In this document: piece by piece, positions 34,048 to 39,155 of the stretch
Layout of the letters: each line of letters begins with the position of its first letter
How positions within the stretch are numbered: position 1 is the first letter of the stretch
Source: Rhodothermales bacterium
Lineage (GTDB): Bacteria > Bacteroidota > Rhodothermia > Rhodothermales > UBA10348
Direction of reading: 5' to 3'
Length of the DNA: 39,155 nt
NCBI GenBank assembly: GCA_040221055.1
Contig: JAVJVN010000021.1
Coordinates: 1-39,155, forward strand
Position numbers and translations under genes: made by a program
Notes under the pieces: generated by a model
The model's database searches: none
The model's input: the letters and a program-made list of their open reading frames with translations, nothing else
Told to the model about the DNA's origin: nothing

Positions 34048-35151
34048 ATGAGTACGCTCCAGTCAAAAACTGTAAATCCCCGGCTCAGCCCGCCCCGGCA
34101 CGTATTCTTTGCCGGAGATGTCACCCTCGAGAGTGGGCGGACGCTGAAGGGCGTCGAAGTGGCGTACGAGACGTGGGGCCGGCTGAACGATGCCAAGGAC
34201 AACGCGATTGTGGTTTGCCATTCGCTGACGGGTGACAGCCACGTGCCGACGTGGTGGCCGGGGCTCATCGGGAGCGGCGCGCCGATTGATACGGACCGGT
34301 ATTTCGTGGTGTGCGCCAATATGCTCGGATCGTGCTACGGCACGACGGGGCCGTCCAGCACGAATCCGGAAACAGGCCGCCCGTACCGCGCGGACTTTCC
34401 CGTGCCCACCATCCGGGACGGCGTGCGCTTGCATCGGCGGCTCCTGGACTGGCTCGGCGTTCGGCGCGTGCACGCCGCTATTGGGGGCTCGCTCGGCGGC
34501 ATGCAGGTCCTGGAGTGGGGCTTCGAAACGGCCGGGTCCGAGCAGAACGAGCCCTACGTCCAACACCTCATCCCCGTAGCGACGTCGGGGCGGCATTCGG
34601 CGTGGTGCATTGCGTGGAGCGAGAGCCAGCGGCAGGCCATTTATGCCGATCCGGCGTGGAACGGCGGGAATTACAGCGCGGCGCATCCGCCGCGGCAGGG
34701 CCTGGGTGCTGCGCGCATGATGGCCATGTTGTCGTATCGGACACAAGCATCGTTTGAAACCCGGTTCGGGACGGATACGGCGACGGTGCAGTCCTATCTG
34801 CATCATCAGGGGAAAAAACTGGTGGACCGGTTCGATGCGAACAGCTACGTGCGCCTGAGCGAATCGGCCAACACGCACGATGTGGCGCGGGGGCGGGGCG
34901 AATACGATGCGGTGCTCGCCAGCCTCACGCAGCCGACGCTCGTGGTGGGCGTGGATTCGGATGTGTTGTTTCCGCTGCGCGAACAGGAAGAACTGGCGCG
35001 GATCATGCCGCATGCCGATCTTGCCATTATTGAATCGGAGCACGGCCACGACGGCTTCCTGCTCGAAACCCCGCAATTGGGCGCCCTCCTCCGGGATTGG
35101 CTCCACACGTTTGAACCGAACATCGAAGAAGCATCATGCATATTGACCTGA
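34048..35151 (+). CDS. metX: Homoserine O-acetyltransferase
   Basis: 367-aa alpha/beta-hydrolase-fold acyltransferase that activates homoserine with acetyl-CoA for methionine synthesis. Signature features: VAYETWGRLN, the CHSLTGDSH segment, DTDRYFVVCANMLGSCYGTTGPSS, nucleophile Ser148 in GGSLGGMQVLEW, then the acidic residue in VGVDSDVLFP and the His of SEHGHDGFL. These match MetX rather than serine acetyltransferase-type paralogs. The start ATG comes two bases after the stop of the upstream gene; 16 bp of its 3' end overlap the SDR gene. Confidence 0.95.
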   Translation: MSTLQSKTVNPRLSPPRHVFFAGDVTLESGRTLKGVEVAYETWGRLNDAKDNAIVVCHSLTGDSHVPTWWPGLIGSGAPIDTDRYFVVCANMLGSCYGTTGPSSTNPETGRPYRADFPVPTIRDGVRLHRRLLDWLGVRRVHAAIGGSLGGMQVLEWGFETAGSEQNEPYVQHLIPVATSGRHSAWCIAWSESQRQAIYADPAWNGGNYSAAHPPRQGLGAARMMAMLSYRTQASFETRFGTDTATVQSYLHHQGKKLVDRFDANSYVRLSESANTHDVARGRGEYDAVLASLTQPTLVVGVDSDVLFPLREQEELARIMPHADLAIIESEHGHDGFLLETPQLGALLRDWLHTFEPNIEEASCILT

Positions 35152-35900
35152 CCGACCAGACCATCCTCGTTACCGGCGCAAGCCGCGGAATAGGCGCTGA
35201 AATCACGCGCCAGTTGCACGCCAGCGGTGCCCATGTGGCCCTGCATTACGGTCGTTCGGAAGATGAGGCGCGTGCGCTGGCCAAGGAACTCGGTGACGGC
35301 CGCGTGACGCTGTTCCGCGCCGATCTGGCCGATGCGACAGAAGCAGACTCCCTGTTCGAAGCCGTGGTCGGCGAACTGGGTCCGATCGCGGCGCTCGTGA
35401 ACAACGCTGGCGTGGCCATCGAATCGGAGCTCGATACATCGACCGAGGAATGGGTCCGCACGTGGGACCTGACGCACGACGTGAACCTGCGCGCGAGTGG
35501 CATCCTGTGCCGCGCGGCCATCCAGCACTGGTTGGGAAGCGGAGCCGGCGGGCGCATCATCAACATCGCATCCCGCGCCGCCTTCCGGGGCGATACGAAG
35601 GACTACATTGCCTATGCCGCATCGAAAGGGGGCATGGTGTCCATGACGCGCTCCATTGCGCGCGCCTGGGGCAAGCAGGGGATTGTGGCCTTCACGATCG
35701 CCCCCGGATGGGTCATGACGGACATGGCCAAGCAGTTCATTGCCCAGAACGGCGAGGACGTGGTGCTGCGCGAACTGGCCCTGGCCGAGCTCACCCAGCC
35801 CAAGGACGTCGCCCCGACCGTGGTTTTCCTGGCCAGCGGCCTCTCGGACCACGCCACCGGGTGTACCATAGACATCAACGCGGGGAGTTATGTCCACTGA
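35136..35900 (+). CDS. Short-chain dehydrogenase/reductase (FabG-like)
   Basis: 254-aa Rossmann-fold NAD(P)-dependent oxidoreductase. The nucleotide loop GASRGIGAEI, the NNAG motif (LVNNAGVA), catalytic Ser146 (NIASRAAF) and Tyr160-x3-Lys164 (YAASK) are present, and the end ATGCTIDINAGSYVH is FabG-like. Most such proteins reduce 3-oxoacyl groups, but its position between metX and the aspartate kinase, with overlaps on both sides, ties it to the methionine operon. Its substrate there is unknown. A homoserine dehydrogenase is missing from the operon; whether this SDR takes that place is only a conjecture. Confidence 0.85.
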   Translation: MHIDLTDQTILVTGASRGIGAEITRQLHASGAHVALHYGRSEDEARALAKELGDGRVTLFRADLADATEADSLFEAVVGELGPIAALVNNAGVAIESELDTSTEEWVRTWDLTHDVNLRASGILCRAAIQHWLGSGAGGRIINIASRAAFRGDTKDYIAYAASKGGMVSMTRSIARAWGKQGIVAFTIAPGWVMTDMAKQFIAQNGEDVVLRELALAELTQPKDVAPTVVFLASGLSDHATGCTIDINAGSYVH

Positions 35901-36954
35901 CGCACTGTTTTCCGGCCATTCGCCGCCGAAGGTCGTGAAGTTCGGCGGGACGAGCGTTGGATCGCCGGCCGCGCTCGAGCAATTGTTGACCATCGTGGCC
36001 GGCGAATCCGATCCGCCGGTCGTGGTCGTGTCCGCGCTCTCCGGCGTCACGAACGCACTGGAAGGGTTGATTGATGCGGTATTGGATGATGCGCAACACG
36101 ACCCTCAAAATGACACGCCATCCGTCGGCATTCCACTGGGGCAGGCTGTCGCCGCGGGGGTGAATGGGCTCTGCTCGCGCCACCTGGACCTCGCCCGGGC
36201 CGTCCTGCCCGCCGATGCGCTCCGCCAATACGAACAAATCCTGCGCATTGTACTCGGCCGCCTGGAGTTACGGCTGGCTGAGATGATCGCCCTCGGCTCT
36301 GCCCGCGCTCTCGCCGCCCCTGACGCGGCCTCGGATCGGGACGCCGTGCTGTCGGTCGGCGAGCGGCTTTCGGCACCCTTGGTTTCCCTGGCGCTCGGCA
36401 CGCGTGGAGTCCCCTCCACGTGGGTCGACTCGCGCCGCCTCATCCTCACCGATGACTCCCACGGCGCGGCCGTCGTGGACCTCGCTGCCACGGGTGTCGC
36501 CGTCCGCGCGTGGTATGCATCGCTCGCGCCCGGTACTGTGCCGATCGTGACGGGCTACATTGGCCGATCGATCAACGGGCGGACAACGACGCTGGGCCGA
36601 GGCGGAAGTGATTACAGTGCCGCGCTGGTTGCCGAGGCCCTTTCCGCCCGCAAGCTCGACCGATGGACCGATGTGGACGGCATCCACACTGCCAATCCGC
36701 GCCTGGATCCCTCGGCCCGCCGTTTTTCCTTCCTCCTGGCGGAAGATGCCAGCACCTGGAACGCCGCCAAGGCCCTCGGTATGCACGAGCAAGCCTTCGA
36801 CCCCGTGGTCCGCGGGTGCATTCCCGTGCATGTCCGCAGCACACTCCACCCCCACGGCGACGGCACCCTCATCCTCCCACGCGCCCTCCCCGACCGCATT
36901 GGCCGCGACGCCCACCTCCTGAAGCACGGCACGCCCGTTGCCGCGACGCCATGA
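35890..36954 (+). CDS. lysC: Aspartate kinase catalytic domain without ACT regulatory domains
   Basis: 354 aa. The amino-acid-kinase fold is complete: VVKFGGTSVGS near the N-terminus, VVVSALSGVTN, the SVGERLSAPL segment, VTGYIGRS, TTTLGRGGSDYSAALVAEAL, the WTDVDGIHTANPRLDP motif, and IPVHVRSTLHPHGDGTLI. The protein ends soon after, at the point where the two ACT domains of ordinary aspartokinases begin, so feedback inhibition by lysine, threonine or methionine through ACT is not expected. The start overlaps the SDR stop by 11 bp; the stop overlaps asd as ATGA. Catalyses the first step from aspartate; control is presumably at the riboswitch. Confidence 0.9.
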   Translation: MSTDALFSGHSPPKVVKFGGTSVGSPAALEQLLTIVAGESDPPVVVVSALSGVTNALEGLIDAVLDDAQHDPQNDTPSVGIPLGQAVAAGVNGLCSRHLDLARAVLPADALRQYEQILRIVLGRLELRLAEMIALGSARALAAPDAASDRDAVLSVGERLSAPLVSLALGTRGVPSTWVDSRRLILTDDSHGAAVVDLAATGVAVRAWYASLAPGTVPIVTGYIGRSINGRTTTLGRGGSDYSAALVAEALSARKLDRWTDVDGIHTANPRLDPSARRFSFLLAEDASTWNAAKALGMHEQAFDPVVRGCIPVHVRSTLHPHGDGTLILPRALPDRIGRDAHLLKHGTPVAATP

Positions 36955-38081
36955 AGCCGAAACTCCGCGTGTGTATCCTCGGGGCTACCGGCGCCGTCGG
37001 CCAGCGTTTCATCGAACTCCTGGAGCACCACCCCTGGTTCGAAGTCACGGCCGTTGCCGCTTCCGAACGCAGCGCCGGCCGCGCCTACCGCGACGCCGTC
37101 AACTGGCTGGGCCACCACCCCATCCCGCCCGCCGTCGCCGACCTGACGGTCGGCACCTGCGTGCCGCCAGCGGACTCAGTCCCAAGCGACCGAACCGCAC
37201 ATTCGCGCCCGTTCGATCTGGTTTTTTCCGGCCTCGATGCCTCCGTAGCCGGCGAAGTTGAAGCCGCCTTTGCCGCCGCCGGATACCCGGTCATCTCGAA
37301 CGCCAAGAACCACCGGATGCACCCCGACGTGCCTCTCCTCATCCCCGAGGTAAATCCCGAGCACCTCGCGCTCATCGAGCAGCAGCGCTGGGGTCCCACA
37401 GACACTCCCGGTTCTGATTCCGGCTCAGGTCCGAAAGGATTCATTGTTACCAACCCAAACTGCGCTACCGTGGGCTTGGTCATGGCCCTCAAGCCCCTGC
37501 ACGATGCGTTCGGTGTTGAATCAGTCCTTGTCACGACCATGCAGGCCATATCCGGTGCAGGCTACCCCGGCGTCCCGGCCCTCGATATCCTCGGCAACAT
37601 CATCCCCCACATCGGCGGCGAGGAAGACAAGCTGGAAACCGAACCCCTGAAGATTCTCGGCGACCTGTCTGACCCCCAATCAATCACGCCAGCAAAATTT
37701 GCCGTCAGCGCCAGCGCAAACCGTGTCCCTGTTGTGGATGGTCACCTGGAGAGCGTATCGGTGCGGCTCACCGGCTCACCATCCCCCGGCGCCGTCGCTG
37801 AAGCCCTGCGTAACTGGACCGCGCCGGACGTCGTCCGCGGCCTGCCCTCGTCTCCCGAGAAGGCCCTCGAAGTGTTCGACGACCCTTCCTTCCCGCAACC
37901 GGCGCGCCACGTCGGCCTCGGCAACGGCATGACCGTCTCCGTCGGGAAGATCCGCGCCTGCCCAGTCCTCGGAATCAAGTTCAACGTATTGTCGCACAAT
38001 ACTATACGCGGAGCAGCTGGTGGTGCTGTCCTCAACGCCGAACTGCTTGTGGAGGAGAAGACGGTCTCGGCTACGGTCTGA
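36951..38081 (+). CDS. asd: Aspartate-semialdehyde dehydrogenase (archaeal/fungal-type)
   Basis: 376 aa; NADPH-dependent enzyme making aspartate semialdehyde from aspartyl phosphate. NAD-site ILGATGAVGQRFIELL, SNAKNHRMHPDVPLLIPEVNPEHL, catalytic Cys171 in NPNCATVG, GYPGVPALDILGNIIPHIGGEEDKLETE and the SASANRVPVVDGHLESV substrate segment follow the archaeal/fungal (Hom2-like) branch rather than E. coli Asd. It starts at 36951 (ATGA overlap with the kinase); a longer in-frame reading upstream lies within the kinase gene. Last gene of the SAM-controlled operon. The next 223 bp (38082-38304) hold no gene or evident terminator. Confidence 0.93.
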   Translation: MKPKLRVCILGATGAVGQRFIELLEHHPWFEVTAVAASERSAGRAYRDAVNWLGHHPIPPAVADLTVGTCVPPADSVPSDRTAHSRPFDLVFSGLDASVAGEVEAAFAAAGYPVISNAKNHRMHPDVPLLIPEVNPEHLALIEQQRWGPTDTPGSDSGSGPKGFIVTNPNCATVGLVMALKPLHDAFGVESVLVTTMQAISGAGYPGVPALDILGNIIPHIGGEEDKLETEPLKILGDLSDPQSITPAKFAVSASANRVPVVDGHLESVSVRLTGSPSPGAVAEALRNWTAPDVVRGLPSSPEKALEVFDDPSFPQPARHVGLGNGMTVSVGKIRACPVLGIKFNVLSHNTIRGAAGGAVLNAELLVEEKTVSATV

Positions 38082-38304
38082 TAGAAGAAGGATGTTCGTT
38101 GAGATCAATCCCAGACGTGCACGGCGTTGAACGCGCCTAGGTGGATTGATCCTAAGGGCAATATCATGGCATACTATGTGGGTCGATCTTGCGTTAACTG
38201 CATGATCCACTTATTCTTACCCGAATTCGCCATGTGACTACGTGGACCATATGGCCCCAAGGCCTGCTGTAGATTGATAGGTTATTTGCCTATAGACGAC
38301 CGCA

Positions 38305-39075
38305 ATGAAACCAAACAGTTCGAGAGTGAAGAAATGGAAGCGATGGCTCGACAAAAGCGTCGTTGAGGTCGGTCGATTGCGCACATTCATCGAGGTTCGT
38401 CGCGATTTTATGGCCGTTGTCGACCAGAGCCCCATCAAGAATAGGAAGGACGCATTCTGGACCTTTATAGGATTCGCAATGGTCGACGAACTCGTGATTC
38501 GCGCCGTACGGATATGCGAGCGTCAGGGACGTGGAGAAAAACGCGTTCATTCACTACGCGCGCTCCTTGAGGAATGCGCGGAGTACTACGGATATTTTAC
38601 GCGGAAGCGATTCGTCGGAAGAGTACATCCTCCGAAAGAGGAGAATGACGATCTGGATACCGAAGGGCCGCACCCGGTTTCGGCCCGCTACGAATTTGAC
38701 ACAAGAAACTATGTGTTTGATTCTGTCGTCGGCGCTGGTAAGAGCGGCCTTTCTAAGGGGGAGATCGACGTTGACATTGCTCGTCTCGACGCGGCGATCG
38801 ACGAACTGCAGAAGTTTAGAAATAAGTTCATCGCTCACAACGACTTCAGAAGAGGGACTCGAAAGGCGCCGAGCTTGTCGAAGATCCCTGATTCCGTCGA
38901 GGTCATATCACAGATCACGCGAAAGTACTATCAGCTTATCACGCGGAATGATATTGCCTTGGGGAGTTACATATTCCACACGGATATCACGCAGCTGTTC
39001 GACCAAGCATGGATCCTAAGCTGTGCGATTCTGACGTACGGACACAAAAAACCCGTTGGGCTAAGTTGCATATAA
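38305..39075 (+). CDS. HEPN-like protein (AbiU2-type candidate)
   Basis: 256 aa, lower in GC than the operon before it. Mostly helical; near the C-terminal half it has LQKFRNKFIAHNDFRR, whose RNKFIAH is an R-x5-H motif typical of HEPN ribonucleases, and the arrangement resembles AbiU2-type HEPN proteins linked to phage abortive infection. An NTase partner is not seen next to it. The final residues KKPVGLSCI are encoded by the left arm of the inverted repeat at 39040-39133, so the natural end of the protein may have been altered. Family assignment by motif only. Confidence 0.55.
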   Translation: MKPNSSRVKKWKRWLDKSVVEVGRLRTFIEVRRDFMAVVDQSPIKNRKDAFWTFIGFAMVDELVIRAVRICERQGRGEKRVHSLRALLEECAEYYGYFTRKRFVGRVHPPKEENDDLDTEGPHPVSARYEFDTRNYVFDSVVGAGKSGLSKGEIDVDIARLDAAIDELQKFRNKFIAHNDFRRGTRKAPSLSKIPDSVEVISQITRKYYQLITRNDIALGSYIFHTDITQLFDQAWILSCAILTYGHKKPVGLSCI

Positions 39076-39133
39076 TTGGTATCTTGATGGTGCGAACAAA
39101 CAAGTTCCATGCAACACCCAACGGGTTATGTCC
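39040..39133. mobile_element. Inverted repeat, possible insertion-sequence end (partial, runs off window)
   Basis: Left arm: GGACA, then AACCCGTTGGG (39050-39060), then GTTGCAT (39065-39071). Right arm: ATGCAAC (39109-39115), CCCAACGGGTT (39117-39127), then TGTCC (39129-39133). The arms are reverse complements apart from small gaps and enclose about 37 bp. A stem like this in front of an ATG is common at the end of some insertion sequences, where it limits read-through translation. The other end is outside the window, so this remains a candidate. Confidence 0.45.
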
Positions 39134-39155
39134 AATATCCGGAACAGCACCGACA
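39128..39155 (+). CDS. Possible start of a truncated ORF (transposase?)
   Basis: An ATG at 39128, inside the right arm of the inverted repeat, opens a frame MSNIRNSTD that continues to the window edge. Too short to identify. Its position after the hairpin fits the start of a transposase gene, but this is inference. Confidence 0.25.

Noticed and set aside
36663-36950. 96-residue N-terminal extension of asd
   Set aside because: Pro/Arg/His-rich shadow of the aspartate kinase gene; the ATGA at 36951 starts the NAD-binding fold properly.

Overview
The window looks like a chromosomal piece of a GC-rich marine member of the Bacteroidota/Rhodothermota group, probably Rhodothermales-like. Lineage markers are a PorX-type response regulator with a PglZ phosphatase domain (5620-7185), a secreted beta-propeller with a type A T9SS sorting tail (23910-26045), a Rho factor with a very large disordered Arg/Asp/Asn/Gly insertion (1425-3518) and the scarcity of clear Shine-Dalgarno sequences. 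The lineage is inferred from gene content only.

Layout. 1-7185: MFS transporter, then a minus-strand group of rho, folC, tsaE and porX (folC and tsaE overlap by ATGA). 7389-15404: ferritin, then a tightly packed tetR, outer-membrane lipoprotein, adaptor, RND pump and trmB run behind a clear palindromic operator. 15414-18144: lower-GC accessory block with a C5-cytosine methyltransferase, an HNH nuclease carrying a duplicated putative DNA-binding module, and two small unknown ORFs. 18212-22065: a frameshifted second copy of the accC 3' end, a LytTR membrane regulator, a divergent CPBP-like membrane protein and intact accC. 22100-26045: DnaJ-like chaperone, M23 lipoprotein, T9SS-exported beta-propeller.

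26046-26865 has no convincing gene. It holds an ordered array of about ten TGGCGCGA-type octamers at exactly 21-bp steps, five in one orientation followed by five in the other. This is the most unusual structure in the window. 26866-32463 is accessory: a DUF4256 protein, a HigB-like toxin with a HigA/ImmA-IrrE antitoxin ending in a 35-bp palindrome, an FG-GAP secreted protein, VapBC, an orphan 51-aa antitoxin-like ORF, and an AbrB/Doc pair.

32517-38081 is a methionine/aspartate-pathway operon behind a SAM-I riboswitch with its own intrinsic terminator: a MetB-type PLP enzyme, MetX, an SDR, an aspartate kinase lacking ACT domains, and Asd. It covers aspartate to cystathionine (or homocysteine) except the homoserine dehydrogenase step. 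38305-39155 returns to low-GC accessory DNA: a HEPN (AbiU2-like) protein whose end lies in an inverted repeat that may be an insertion-sequence end.
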